Shown here in pieces: positions 1 to 13,100 of a DNA stretch of 64,000 nt. Positions within the stretch are counted from its first letter, which is position 1; each line of letters starts with the position of its first letter. Under the pieces are notes generated by a model. It did no database searches. It saw only the letters and a list, made by a program, of their open reading frames with translations, and was not told the DNA's origin. Where the stretch lies: contig MBPM02000047.1 in assembly GCA_001695595.3 (NCBI GenBank), positions 310,001-374,000 on the forward strand. The letters run 5' to 3'. The position numbers and the translations under genes were made by a program. This DNA is from Plasmopara viticola (Eukaryota; Oomycota; Peronosporomycetes; Peronosporales; Peronosporaceae).

Positions 1-3000
1 GCTCTACTCATTAGCTCTCGCAGCTAGTATAATTTCTTAAGGATGGATGCCAAAGAGCACCAGATTGATCACCATTAAAGACGCTTACAAGGACTGATGG
101 AGAGTTGAGAGAGATTTCATGCTGCGTCACCAGGCTCTCGAATTTTAATAAAAAACTCTTATTATTAGACTGATGATGCGTGATTTGTACATTCTGAACA
201 TAGGCGATCACGTTTATTATAAAAACAAACAGCCCCCATACAGCCTCAAGAAGGCTAAAGCATATACCCCTTATTATAGCACAGTTGCACGATATTCATG
301 ATGCTCTCAGTCTTATGTTATTCTACGGCTTCGCTCGACGTGTCGCAGTCAACGCCAAAGCTATGTTTTTGAATTTTGTGCTATGCACTCTGGCTGTTGC
401 AGCTATCTTCTTTATGCAAATGTCGCGGCATCAAGGCTGATGGATCTCATTCTTTACTTGCTTAGAAGATTTTTAAGCAAGGGTTGCCATAAGTGGGTGC
501 TAAGGAGCATCAGTTAAAAATGGTTTATGCAAATCCAAAGTAGCATTTCATTAATTGATGAAGCGTCCAGGTGAGCTTCTTATACGTCGCATTGCTCACA
601 AGCCGACAAACGTCAGCGAGTCTGCACATTACATGGCCTTCAAGACGTCGTACGGCTATGCACTACCTTGATATGTCATTTTGAAATGCCGTCATCGCTT
701 ACAAAAATCTTCATCACTACATTGCAAACCGCCTCACTCTATGGCTTTATCGCGTCTGTGCACGCCGACGAGCATGGATCGTGCTGTTCTGAGGCCTTGA
801 AAAGTCTTAACCATTTGAAACGCTTTTTCGAATGGCTGAGTAGACATTTATCTGCAACAAATCGGTAAAGCGGCCAACGGTTTGGGACGAAGCTCCGGAT
901 GGGTCGAGAACAAAAGTCGATAATAAACCTTTAAAAGGTTTGAGAAAGGCATTATGTTGCTTGCACGAGGCTGCCGGGACTACAAATTCTAAACGCATCG
1001 TCGAAGAGGATCAGCCTAAACCATTTGATTTATTTTCCTGTCTTTACACACTTGAGAAAGCCATGTCATACAGCGCACAGTAAATAAAAAAACAGCTATG
1101 GTACAAACTCTAAGGAATTTCAAAATTAACGTGGCAGCACAATAATTAATATATTTCGTATCTGGATTGACAGAAAATGTAGTACATATGATTTATGAAG
1201 CAGTATTCAGGTCTATTGCGGTAAGCGGCAAATGCGAATGATTCAGCACTGCTAAATTTCCCACTCATAGCTGGCTGTAGCAGATCGGGCCTTTTCGTTT
1301 GTGGTGATCACAGTGAATTGTCACCTGCTTCTCGTTGCTCTCTTATATAAAACGTTAGACTCGACCCCTTTTCGAACCTGCATAGAGAAATCAATTATCT
1401 TAAATATGCTTGTTGGCAGTGACAATGGCTAAGAGGCTTGTCACCAGACAGTCCTGACGTAAATGACGAGGAGCGACGCGAGCGCTCCGGTGAACACTGG
1501 CCTGGATCTACGCCTTCAAAGGCTGCAAAAATGTCTTAGGCTAGCGATAGGTGTTCAAAGCCACCTTGCCAACCGGGATAGCGTCCCGAAAATCATCATA
1601 TGTAGAGCCAGCCTCACCGTATGAGCAAAAGGTTCGCCCAAACGAATAGGGAGCTCCATGGCTGATCGGGCAAAGACCCGACCCAAGGCGCTCGGAATTT
1701 TTTTGGGTGCGCATTAGTGAGTGAAGGCACCAGCGCAATATTTGAAAGTTTGTGACTCACCCAACATCCGTGGGCACAATGCGACTAATGAAGATTATGG
1801 CACTGAGCAGTACACTCATTTGCTTTGCTCGTCGCGAGGGCTCTCCGGAAGCCACTCTTCGCGTGGCTTGTATGCAAAGGGCTTAAATAAGATATAGATA
1901 TTGATCTAGTTTAAGTAAACGGCGGCTATGCGTATGCTTTAAGTACCGCATCAAGTTGCGCCTAAAAATCTCGCTCGGCATCGAAAGAAGCCAGAAGACG
2001 GAGATTGCTTGTACCCGGTATGTGATTTTGTCACCACCACGATTCGATTAGGATACCTAAACCGGGGTTGAGTGAGCATCCAGAGCCTAATAGCCTAATA
2101 CTAGCCACACTGGACAAAGCACTTCAAATCCTTGAGCTTAAAGTGCAATTTTTTCACCTGGTGGCTACACCGCTGAGATATCTTAATTTTGGCATGACGC
2201 CAAGGCAAGATTGAAGCTACTTTCGCCGTTTCCCACACTCCATATCAAAGTGTCGCTAACATTGGCGGTTGGAGAGCGCGGGAGAAAGCTCCCTCTTTTT
2301 CACCTTGCGTCTTCTTCCTAGAGAGCAGCACCTCCTGCGTGACATTTAAGACGACTATTAGGATTGTCGCTGGAAACAAGTCGCGGCTATCTGGAAATAA
2401 ACCTTGACCCTTGATAATTTCGAGAAGCAAGCAAATTTTGTTGGCCATGTAATATATATATTCTACAGTCGAATCGAGGCAGCGCGTTTTGACTTAGAAT
2501 TAACAAATCTGTCAGGAGGTCTTTAAAATGAGCTCCAGACCAAAATCGGTTGCTCAAGCGCGCAGCCTTTTGAATTCTTGGTTCCTTCGGCTTGCGATTT
2601 TTGCGGCAGTGCTATTAGGCGCTGTGTGGCTTCCTAAACTCACCTTACCCACAAGAACGAGCGTTGACACCATTTCAAGATGCTGAGTAAACATGAGGAC
2701 TCATACGAGGCTTGAAGACATGAGTGTAAGAATATCCTGCCTAAAGTGTCGGGATCGTCGACATATTTTTTTGAAATTTAAGCCAACCCATGCCTTTCTA
2801 GGATTGCAGAAGGGCTGACAAAGCGATGCTTTATTTTATTTAACAATAACTGGCTAACCCTTTCTAGAAATGTCACTTACAATAAATACATTTATATTTC
2901 CTCTTGGGTCTTTGCCAAGATACTCTTCTTGTCTATTCTGAGCGGATGCAATTGCACCCCTTGCTTTGTTGATTTTATATAACCGACATTTTTCACTAAG

Positions 3001-3689
3001 TAGTGTAATGGGAGCCTGTAATAAAGTGGTGTCAAGTTGTTTTCGATCTTCTTTACTTACCTCAGAGGCATTTATGCTTATTTTAGTGATTCTTCAAGGT
3101 GCTTAAATCGTTATAATAAACGGGTACGAAGTTCGTACATGCGGAATGTGCACGTATTCAACCATTTAAAATTTGCCTCGACGTAGCATCAATGAGAGCA
3201 ATGTGAGCTCATTGATGCTCTCTCTACCGAATCGACATAATATGTCATTAGCGTCCTCGCGCTCATTCTTAACTTCTCGGGCTCGAAATTCTACCGGAAA
3301 GTGACTTTTAGCTTTTGCTTATAGTATACTGAACAATACCGCGGTGTATATATACAAATGAAGGATGTGGTACTTTACAACGTATCTAGGTGTAAGTTAT
3401 ACAGTGTATTGAATTTGGTGAGTGATTACAATCGGATTCGAATAAGAGAGTTAAAAGAGCTTTCGCGGCGCTTTGTACGCATAATGGTATGAGATCAAAC
3501 TAATTTGTGATGCAACAAGGGCTATCTTCTGCCCCGGCGACGTTATGCCATCGGCTCGAATAATTGATTTGGCCTTTACGAGCTCTTGCCCGAACACATC
3601 ATAGCCACTCTGAAAGGGATCAATCGAAACTTACTGAGGCCACCTGAGACAGCTTCTTAGCATAATGGGGATTCCTTATCTGTATGCCA
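1..3689. other. Gene-poor DNA, no recognisable gene
   Basis: No open frame here gave a recognisable protein, and I saw no tRNA-like or LTR-like structure. The frames are short (under 70 codons) and stop-rich on both strands. One minus-strand frame at 1541-1738 is fairly cysteine- and glycine-rich, but I cannot place it in a family. The stretch is best read as decayed repeat or intergenic DNA upstream of the gypsy relic at 3.7 kb. A 52-codon frame at 2528-2686 is listed separately. Confidence 0.5.
2528..2686 (+). CDS. Short ORF with a hydrophobic segment, doubtful
   Basis: A 52-residue frame starts with ATG in a fair context (AAAATGAG) and ends at TGA. It has a basic N-terminus and then a hydrophobic run (residues about 20-37, LRLAIFAAVLLGAVWLP) that could span a membrane or act as a signal anchor. 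The segment is followed by a short polar tail. No family is recognised and nothing downstream extends it in frame. It could be the broken N-terminus of a former membrane or secreted protein, or chance. I keep it only because its composition is more protein-like than its surroundings. Confidence 0.2.
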   Translation: MSSRPKSVAQARSLLNSWFLRLAIFAAVLLGAVWLPKLTLPTRTSVDTISRC

Positions 3690-4830
3690 AAATCTGACAA
3701 ATATGGTCGAAATTTCTTGATGCTTTGGAAGCCGTCATCGCCTTGATACAGTACTGAGAAAGCCAGTATCAGGCTTCTTCTTACAGTAAATAAAACTTTT
3801 ACAAATCCAAATCTGGCTTTTCCGGACGAGACAAAGCCTTTAGCGTCGTTACGACGTTTTTAGATCATTAGGTAGGCAATATTGCTACTAAACGAGGCCT
3901 AATGTAAATGAATATAAGTCTTCTAACTCACGCAGCTAAAAGCTGCCGAAACGGGTTATCCCTTTCATGACAAAAGCTTCTCACCATACAGTACGCATGA
4001 GAAGAGCCCCAGTATCTTTACTTGAAGTATTTTGTGTTACGTATATTTGATAATGGTGAATAAAATGCCTCACTTGTCCCAAGGAATGGCAAGATTACTA
4101 TCACTTTTCGCAAACTACAAATCTCGCATTAAAAGCAAGCCTGGCAATCTTCACATCATTGCTAACACGCATTCACAGCCCATACGAACGAACTTCTCAT
4201 TCGGCCGAGATATATGTCAATTTGAAGCCTTTAATGCAATCCTTTTTTGGTTGCAAAAATAAAAATCGGCTTACTAGCCTTTGACAATGAGAACAGTAGC
4301 ATCGCTATAAGCGAGTAGACGGATGCTGGTCAAGTCCGGCAGATCCAGCCCGCGTCGCTGTTTTGAGCGCTTAGAAAATGAAGTACGATACACTTTTGGA
4401 AGCTCATGATGCTTTATTTGGCAATCATATCGCCGAGAAAAATATTCCATTCGGTCGCAACATCAAATTGGTGGCTTTACATGTACAATCGGGTAGCCAA
4501 AATTCTGAGAGTATGTGAGACAAACCCGATGATCATACCCACGGCTTACATGTAGTTTACTCTGTAGCGCTTGCCAATACCGGCGAGATGTTACATTTGA
4601 CATCTCATCTAGGCACTAGAAAAGGAAAGCAAACAGCACTGCTGTTTTTTTATATAATATCAAACCACCATGACCTTCCGGTTACGATGGTGTTGAATAG
4701 TGACTTGCGATTATCCGTCGCGGTTTGGCAAGCGATGCGTCAATCATTGGTAAACCATTTGCCGATGTCTACAGCCAATCATCCACAGAAAATGTTTGAA
4801 GCACAGTTTTCTTTAAGGTGAGCGAGATAA
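3690..4830 (+). mobile_element. Decayed Ty3/gypsy relic (RNase H to integrase)
   Basis: Pieces of a gypsy pol gene lie in family order on the plus strand, broken by stops and frameshifts. Around 3800-3840 there is the start of RNase H (NPNLAFPDETKP), and near 3935-3985 a block resembling the usual EKNYPVHDKE motif (ETGYPFHDKS). At 4062-4200 comes the RNase H end (PHLSQGMARLLSLFANY, then KPGNLHIIANTHSQ, compare KPGxxNVxADALSR). An integrase N-terminal zinc-region piece follows at 4378-4500 (KYDTLLEAHDALFGNHI). An integrase core piece at 4690-4820 contains MSTANHPQ, compare MSTADHPQTDGQTER. No LTR was found. This is an old copy, clearly more decayed than the element at 58-63 kb. Confidence 0.7.
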
Positions 4831-5829
4831 AGACTTGGGTAAAGTTTCTTTACGGAATCATTTTTTGGCTTCGCCAAAAAGCTGAATATAGCAGCAGAGC
4901 AAGGGATGCAATTTGAGGCAAATACGGAACAGAGAAGTTAAACGTGTTTATCAAATGTGATATTGTATTGCTAACAAAAAGCTACTTGATAGGACCTACA
5001 ACGGTTTTGGAAAGCCATGAACCGGCACAAACATCGATCTATTTAAGGCGTTTTCATCATTATTTGGAAACACCGCAGAGATATTCCGATCCTTAATTTT
5101 TTTAATCTCACTCGGGCCCAAATTTGTCGGGGTTGAGCGCTATTCGGTCTTGGACCTGGGTGTAAATATAGTGTGGCTTGAATGGTTCGACTTTAGGCTA
5201 ATTTACGCTGGATGTCTTCCGCATTGCTCCCAGTGGAGCTATAAAAGTAATATATTTCCCTTTACCAAGAAACAAAACCGCTACTTTACTAATTTCCCGC
5301 GCTCGGCCTTGTTATCAACCTAAAATAGAATGGATGATATTATCAACGTTTTGGCCACAATACCAGAGAAGGAAGAAGAGAAAATTTAAGATGCACACTT
5401 ATAGCGCTGTGTGCTTTTGACGGCCGGTCGATCTTGGAAGAGAAGCAACGTCGCTTCGCAGCTCAAACATTTTGTGCCAATGCGCGGCAGTCGATATGAC
5501 TGTCAAGCTTACGGGCTACATGGCCTAAATACATCATCTATTTTTTTAGAGCCTCAAGGGTTCAGATTTGATTCAAAGCAGCCATGGCCTAGCCACCGAG
5601 GCCGACGGGGTCCATTCTGAGAGAAATTACAAGAAGTAGATGCGCTCTATTTGATTCCAAGAATGTCTTGTGAAGTGGTGCAATTTCTTCTTTATAGAGC
5701 TCATACTAGTCGTAAGACAGGCTTGGGTACAGCTGCCTAAAGGTTGCTACAATAAAAAATAAGAAACAACGGGCTCTACCCAATCAAGCCGAGATTTTGG
5801 CTACGTGTGGTATGGTAGGAAGGACTCTA
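4831..5829. other. Region between two gypsy relics
   Basis: No gene is seen. A plus-strand frame at 5411-5620 may retain a weak trace of a gypsy protease region near its end, which would make it the upstream part of the relic starting at 5.83 kb, but the match is too thin to claim. The rest holds only short frames. Confidence 0.4.
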
Positions 5830-8800
5830 GAGTAAAATTAAGATATCAACTGGACTACAGGGAGCATGTCTTTTCGCATTAATATAAAGCACCACGCAGC
5901 AATTCGACAAAAACTGCATAATCAACGTTCGCCCAGATGGACAGCTGGACAACGCAAGGCTCAAATCAGTCAGGGCCGCGAGATTTAAGATAGTTATCAG
6001 CGAGAAGGCCACCATGACCGTCAAGGAATGACGCAACTCATTCCATCTCACCAGATTTTGAGAATGTTGCGTTACGACGAAGACATTGAAGCTGTCTTTG
6101 TTGTCAACTTTTATGAATCCGAAAAGGCTAAGCGCTTCAAGAATCAAGTATGGGTATCGCTGAAGGATAATCCGGTGTAGAAATTCTACGCAAGTATGCG
6201 AATACAGTATTTGCACGAAGTATCCAAGCGAGACACCTTCAGTACGAAAAAGAATTGTGCTCGAATTTTTGCTTTAGGAGTCCTGAACAGCGCAGGACAA
6301 TCTAAGAATGGAGGTTCAAGCAGGCATTATTCGACCAAGTACGTTATTTGACCAAGTACGTCTGTCTTTTTGGCGCCAAGTTTTTGTGTCAAGAAGCGTG
6401 TAGATTGGCGTGTTTGTGCATGATTATCGTCAGATAAATCTATCGGCGACATTACCGGCATATCAATGCCGCGTAAGGAAGATAATTTTGACGCCATGTC
6501 CGAATGCCATTGGTTTTCGTGCATGGGCCTACTTCGGGGTTACTATCAGGTTAAATTGCGTAAATTGGATATCCCTTTCACCGCTTTTTCAACCCCGGAT
6601 ACCTTTTTAATATCTAGTCACTTCCACGAGAGTGAATGAAGGCCCAGGTACGCTTAACCGGCTTTTGCAGAAAGTCTTTCGAGATTTAAGGGACATGATG
6701 AGAATCTACTTTGATGACATCTACGTTTTCACTAAAGTAAAGATATCGCAGAACACGAAACGTCTTTTGACCGTGTACTCAAACGGTGTGAAAAACAGTC
6801 GCTATACATCGAGTTGTTAAAAGTGCCAGTTCTACGTGGATAAGACTTCTTTCCTAGGAGGCTTTGTCGGACGAAAAGGCGTTCGAATGGACCCCGACAA
6901 GATTAAAATCATCGCACAATGGCCTGTTCTCAAGACTAAGAAGCAAATGGAGTGCTTCTTAGGCATGCCTACAGTCTATGTCTTGAGGTTTTGCAAGGAC
7001 TTTGCGCAATGTGCAGGTTCACTCCACGACAGTATCAAGAAAAAATGTCTTCGAGAAGCGATCGAGCTCTCAAACAATCAGCTCCTTCCACCCGTTTACA
7101 CTTTTCCAAACTTTTTAGAAGCGTTTGGTATACGAATGGAAGCCTCGAATTTTGCGATAGGGGGACTCTTGTTGCAAAAAGAGGGAAAGCGAGAGCATTC
7201 AATTGCTATTACTGGTCGGAAGATGAAGCCAGCCGAGTTGATCTACCTTGTTCGTGAGCAAGAGCTACTTGCAATCATGCATGCGCTAAAAAGTATGGCG
7301 TGGGTATCTTCTCGATCGACGATGCACGGTCAAAACGGATCACAAAATTATTAAGATAATCCTGACGTAGAGAATTAAAAATCGCAGAGTAGCTCGATGG
7401 TTTATTGAGCTTACAACATTTCAGCCTTTGTTCAAGTCGATTCTCGGTGAAACTGATACCGTGGCTGGTGCACTGTCTCGCAATCCGTAAATTCGGAAGT
7501 AAAGCTGTTTAAGGTATCTTGCTAGAGCTTCTGGAAGCAACTTAAAATGGCGAGGTCGTGGCGACAATCAAGACGAACAAGGTCATAATTGCTCAATACG
7601 CAAAGACGATATATGCGTGGAATAGAGACCTACAGTACATCATCAAGAAGCTAAAAATTGGAAAGATGTATTATAAAACTTATTGCATGATTGTAATTTG
7701 TATTTCCAAACTGGTGAAGATGAGACACCACGACTGTATACTTCAAACGACGAAGATCTGAAAGTTCGCGTCATCTGTGAAAACCATGATTCTGTATCGG
7801 TAGGCTACCCAGAATTTTACAAGACGTATCTAGCCGTGCGTCAAAAGTACTACTAGCAAAAAAGGACAAAGTACTTTCAGTGCTATGTCAACACATGCGA
7901 AATGTGTCGGCGCAACATGGCTAGAAAGAGGATTACTTCAGATTCTGGATTTTTCAAGAGGCAGATGAGTTGACATATCGATGAGCTTTAACGTGTCCTT
8001 ATCGGAGACCAAACGTGGCTTCAATACCGTCATGGTGATTGTTGGTCGCTTCAATGGACGATGCAGAAACATAAAAGGCTTTAGGAAGAAATACAGAGAA
8101 ATGTGACACACCAAACACCATTGTGTTTAAATGAGACACCAAGCTGACATCCAAGTCATGGCAAGCAATCGTGTCTGCTATGGGAACGCAACACAGTTTG
8201 GCTTCGGCTTTAGACCGCAAACTGACGGACAAACGAAGAAAACTTATTGTTTATTAAAGATTATTTCCGGGGTGTCGTCAACCCAGCACAGAATGATTGG
8301 ATTGACTTTTTGTATTTGGCTGGGATAGCCTATAATCGACGCGTAAACTCCACAATTGGAATGTCACCGGTCGTAGCGGATCTAAAATATGTTCTTGTAT
8401 GCCGGATTAAAGTGGCACCAGATCCAGAACTTCACAAGTTGGAGAAACCAGCACAATAGTTCCACTACGTCAGAAACGTTACTCAAGGGTGCGCAGGACC
8501 TAATGAGCGAAGCACATGAGCGCATGAAGTGCATTTAAGAGTAGACTTGTCACTGACTTTCAAGTTGGCGATATGGTGCTTTTGGACGGCAAGAATTTGA
8601 ATGTCCGTTATTAAGGTTTTGCGCAATCAGAAAATTCGCGCCAAGATTCATGGGCCATTCCCGATCGTGAAAAATTTTTCGCGAGACTCCTATGAGTTAA
8701 CTATTGGAGGGATCGAAGCTGCACCCAAACTTTCACACATCAATGTTGAAGCCGTATCGCAAGGACCCCAAGCGTCGGGAAAAGATGGACAAGATCATGT

Positions 8801-9030
8801 TGGTCATAGGCTCCGAGGGACACCTCGTTGAGCCGTAATTGGATATCGTAAGTACAAGGGAAACATACAGTATAGAGTCTGGTGGCTTGGGAAAACCAAG
8901 AAGGGAGTCACTTGGGAGTCCGTGGAGAGTCTAAAGAAAATTTCCGGACTCATCGACCTCCACTGGAAATCCAAAAAAGATGAGCCGTATCTTTTAGAGC
9001 TGGCACCAACTTGAAGGGAGGTCATGTGAC
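5830..9030 (+). mobile_element. Decayed Ty3/gypsy chromovirus
   Basis: Domains of one gypsy pol gene occur in order on the plus strand, with many stops and frame changes. A pre-RT segment lies at about 6060-6180 (DEDIEAVFVVNFYESEKAKR). The RT start is near 6380-6440 (VHDYRQIN after a one-base shift). The RT active site YFDDIYVF is at 6708-6731. RT/RNase H continues through 6836-7354 (FLGGFVGRKGVRMDPDKI, then EASNFAIGGLLLQ). The integrase zinc region is at 7740-7920 (NTCEMCRR), the catalytic-core end at 8210-8440 (TDGQTKK, AYNRRVNSTIGMSP), and an integrase C-terminal part at 8560-8760. A chromodomain lies at 8835-8990 (YRVWWLGKTKKGVTWESVES). No copy of it is intact, so it cannot be active. A candidate 3' LTR follows at 9132. 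Confidence 0.8.
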
Positions 9031-9131
9031 GTAACCGTCATTACCGGCAATACAATTTTCGACCAGAGTGCAGTTTCAGATGTCCCAGAATCATTGGGAA
9101 TTAGACTTTATTGACTAAAAAAAATCTAAGG

Positions 9132-9370
9132 TGTGTAACTAGCCAGATGGAACAAAGAATGACAGCTCTAAGAATATAGCAGGAGATGGCTGGGAGCCAC
9201 TAGTTAGGCTGTAGCAAGAAATTAAGTCGTAAGAGCTTTTCATCTAGTATCACTTCTCGATTTGCTTAAAGCAACAAATACTCTCCTCTTCTACGAATTC
9301 GCCTCGCCCGCGCCACAGCCTCGTCGGACGGCCGACTTCAATCAGCTGCCTCCGCGACTTTTTCTACACA
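9132..9370 (+). repeat. Candidate 3' LTR of the gypsy relic
   Basis: A 239-bp block begins TGTGTA and ends TACACA, a perfect 6-bp terminal inversion of the TG...CA type found in LTRs. It lies about 100 bp after the chromodomain end, and just before it is a purine-rich run (AAAAAAAATCTAAGG) that could be the polypurine tract. I did not find a matching 5' copy upstream of 5.8 kb, so the assignment rests on position, ends and the purine tract. Confidence 0.4.
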
Positions 9371-9394
9371 TAGCTCTACAGACGCAGTCTCTAT

Positions 9395-9480
9395 TGCTAG
9401 CGCAGCCCTTGTAATAGGCACATATACCGATTTTGGTGTCGTGGCACCTGTGGAAAACGAAACAACCTTCTTTGGGTACT
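9395..9480 (-). repeat. Degenerate zinc-knuckle-like repeat, copy 1
   Basis: About 75 bp resemble the segment at 21437-21507 (shared runs include GGCACATAT and GTGGCACCTGTGGAA). Read on the minus strand, both copies keep a frame with Cys and His clustered as in a retroelement gag zinc knuckle (CFVFHRCHDTKIGIC here). The family is unassigned. They could be scraps of one gag lineage scattered on both sides of the kinase and FYVE genes. Confidence 0.4.
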
Positions 9481-9924
9481 AGCTCGGTTCTCGTTAGATC
9501 ACTCGGAAAAACGGAATTTTTCTTTGCTGCACCTTTAAGACAAAGCTGTCATTCGTATAAATGTCAAAGTGATGAATTTAAGCTCATCTCTCTCCTATTA
9601 GACGTACTTTAAGATTAAAGTAGAGAATGGGCTTTTTTACACCCTACCGGTATCTAGAACGGTTTGTAGTTTTGAGGGGTATAAGAATGCATTTAGTAGC
9701 GCGTAGATGAAGAAAGGATAAAGTATTATTGTATGAGATCAGCCTGTTTTCAGACTGCGTACGCCGAGCTAATGGTAGTGATCGGTCATTCACCGGAAAT
9801 GTGAAGTTCATCTCCTCTGCGCAAGTACCTTGTTACACAATTGACGATTACGACCCATACAAGTCATCGATAGTGTTCAAACTTCTTATAGCTTGTAAAG
9901 GATCCTACTTTGTCATTATAATAA

Positions 9925-10088
9925 GTGTATTGTGTATTGTATTACGTTATCGCGTTGCCAAATTATGCGCGTGCTAGGCTCTATGGCTAGTCCACGGCAT
10001 AGAGTGGTGTCCGCATAAGTGCAAGCAAGGCCGTGAGGGTCTTCCATTATTTTGTGTAGTTCTGAAAGAGCCAAGACCGTCGCGTCGA
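9925..10088 (+). repeat. Internally deleted copy of SINE-like repeat
   Basis: This block matches 36173-36398 closely over its length, including long runs such as TATTACGTTATCGCGTTGCC, GGCTAGTCCACGGCATAGAG and GTGAGGGTCTTCCATTATTT. It lacks two internal segments of roughly 25-30 bp and the 3' A-rich tail seen in the other copy. It ends only 25 bp before the start codon of the Fused-type kinase at 10114, so it forms most of that gene's immediate upstream region and probably part of its 5' UTR. Confidence 0.75.
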
Positions 10089-10113
10089 AGACCCGTTATT
10101 TACCCGTTTAGGC

Positions 10114-13100
10114 ATGGAAAACTACCACTACCACATTTTGGAGCGAATCGGCGAAGGATCGTTCGGCAAGGTCTATCGCGGGCGCCGCAAGTACTCGGGG
10201 CAAATTGTTGCGCTAAAATTCGTGACAAAGCAAGGTAAAAGCGCACGAGATCTTGAAAATCTACGCCAAGAAGTAGGTTGAAAAGCCTCTCTAAACCTTT
10301 AAAGATATAACTAATATTTCGATTGCCAATGATAGATCAATATCTTACGACGGCTGAATCATTGCAATATTATTGCAATGGTCGACTCGTTCGAGACAGA
10401 AGGTGAATTTTGTATGGTGACGGAATATGCTCAAGGAGAGTTGTTCCAAGTTCTAGAGGACGAGCACAGTTTGCCCGAAGAAGAAATTAAGAAGATTGCG
10501 ATTCAGCTCATCCAGGCTCTGCATGTATTGCACTCGAATCGCATCATTCATCGAGATATGAAGCCCCAGAATATTCTCATCGGCTGTAGACAGCAAATTA
10601 AATTGTGTGACTTTGGCTTTGCTCGCGCCATGGCACACAATTCGAGTCTCTTGCGATCAATTAAAGGTACACCACTCTATATGGCTCCAGAATTGGTCCA
10701 GGAAAAGCCGTACAATTACACGGTAGATCTGTGGTCGCTAGGTGTGATATTGTACGAGCTTGCAGTCGGAAAGCCTCCGTTTTACACAGACCGGATTGTC
10801 TCGTTGATCCAGATGATCGTTCGTGACGACGTCACGTATCCCTCGACAATGTCGGCCGACTTTCAGAGCTTTCTCAAAGGATTGTTGAACAAAAATCCGG
10901 CCCAAAGACTCAAGTGGCCCAAAATTCTGGACCATCCATTTATACAAGAAACACCCGAGCAGCTTGAGACGAGACTTCAGCTTGAGCGACAAATTCGTAG
11001 TCTGCCTCGGTTTTTCAATGCGATTAGGCCACATGAAGACGAGAAGGAACAAAAAGTAAAACCTAGTTTAGAGCGCTTGCGCAAATGTGACGAGTGGAAG
11101 ATATGTGACCCCGAAACCGGGCAGCAGCTATCCCCACCCGAGGCGTCTTGTAAACGTACCACACCAAAAGACGAGACACCACCAACTGACGAAAACAATA
11201 ACTGTGAGCCATGTGATGTTACCAGACCCGTCTCTTCCGTGGCACTTGATAGTTTTATTGCTGTATGGAATCAGATCAATGAAGTAGTCGATCGTAAAAA
11301 CATAAGCGCAGAGCTTGGGAGAGCGCCGTTGTTTAGCAAAGCGGTTCGTTTACTCGTGTCGATTGCTATTCATGAACTACTTGCAAGCGAGACCTTGGCC
11401 AAGATTGGATCCCTCTTGCACGTCTTGTACCGCTCATTCGTGCTGCAGCTAAAGGAAATTAACAAAGCCACGGATCTGAGCAATTTGCTGAATGCAAAGA
11501 CTAGTATCCACCGCTTTTTGACACGTTTGGTGGAAGCCAGTGCATCCGTTCACGATTGTACAGAGCAAGTAAGTGACGTAATCTACAAAAGCGTGCGATG
11601 TTGCATGATATGTACAACCCTTGTCAACTCTCTTGAAGGTGCAAGGATAGAGCAGCTGCCTGACTACCACGAGTTTTGCAAAAGTGACATTCAAATCATC
11701 TCGTGTATGCTCACGTGCAATAACAAAGTCGTCGCAGCTTGCCACTCGAAAGCTCTCAAGTGGCTTGGATCGATGATTGATCAATCTTTAGAACTGACGA
11801 CACTTCTCGAAGTCGCGTACCCATCAGGATTAATTCAAACTCTGTGCAAGCTTTTGCATACATCAGGCAATCTACGCTCTTCAGAAGGTGAAAACGATCG
11901 AGACGTGGGTCGGTACACAGTCTTTGCCTTGGCTTCCTTCGTTCAGCCAGATGCCAAATGCTGGAGTCCCCTACCGCCTTTTCCTGTGCTGACTTTGGTG
12001 GATCACACCGTCCTGCCCACGGAAGACGCAAAGCTTTACAATGTCAAGCCTTTGTACAAACTTCGTGTTAAAATCCACTCGGAAGTCGGAATGCAGCTTC
12101 TTTCGAGTGGCACGCACGAATTGATCGCTTTTCTTGGTGATGAATTGAATGGACGAGTGCAATTGAATCCACATGGCAGTGCAGAGACCGAGGAAGAAGA
12201 CGAAGAAGACGCGGATCAATCTACGATTAGTTGCATCTTGAAGGTCCTTTTGCATGCTTGTCGATCCTCGGCACCTCTATCCAAGAAATTGACAGTGACG
12301 TACATCCCCTTTCAGAATCGCCATGATGTGGACTTCGTCTCGATTTTGATCCATGGGTTTTTATCACAACGCCTTCACCAGATTGAGCAGTATTTTGCAA
12401 TTGAACTCTTGTCAATCATTCTGCGTCGTGGAGTGTTACCAAAGCGACAGATTTGGCAATGTGCGCAGACGTTCTACCCTGTGCTACAAAAGGCGCACGA
12501 CACTACCGTGCTCAGTGCGCTCAGTACGTTTTTCGCAGAGATCATTGAATCGTGCCATTTGGACGACTCTGTCGGCGACATTGTTACGCTTGGTGCATTC
12601 ACGGTCCAAGATCAAGAAGTATGGAACCTACTCGTTCATGGAACGCTCCCTTCGCGTTGTGCCGATGCGATCCTGCGGCTGCTTTGCACTTGCGCAATCG
12701 ATGAGGACGGTAGCGCGAGTAAGACACCAATGCTCACGAGTTTTAATGTTCGAGCGCAGGGGCTCCTAGACGCTGGAATTGTATTTCTACTTCGAGTCGC
12801 ATCGAAGGCTGCAAGTCGATCCCGAGCTCAAGAGAACGGAGCGAGCGCGACGCGATCAAAGGAAATGAACCATTTCATGGCTGTGTTTGAACGCGAGTAT
12901 GTCTGGAAAGTCTTTGACGATATGTTGTCCATTGGTGGGGCAGATCTTCTCTCCCCGTGGGGTTTGTTCTGCTTTCTTAAACTGCTACGGATTGTACGCG
13001 AGGCGCAATGTAACGAACCCCAAATGGAAATTGCCGTCAACGAGCACCTGTTGCTCCACTTGGTCAAGCTTCTCGAGTTGCAGCATATTGAATATCTCTT

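Noticed and set aside
1541..1738. Minus-strand 65-codon frame rich in Gly, Ser and Cys
   Set aside because: I could not match it to any family, no splice extension was convincing, and length alone is not evidence.
5827..6216. 129-codon minus-strand frame
   Set aside because: The plus strand of the same DNA reads as gypsy pre-RT sequence, so the minus frame is its shadow.
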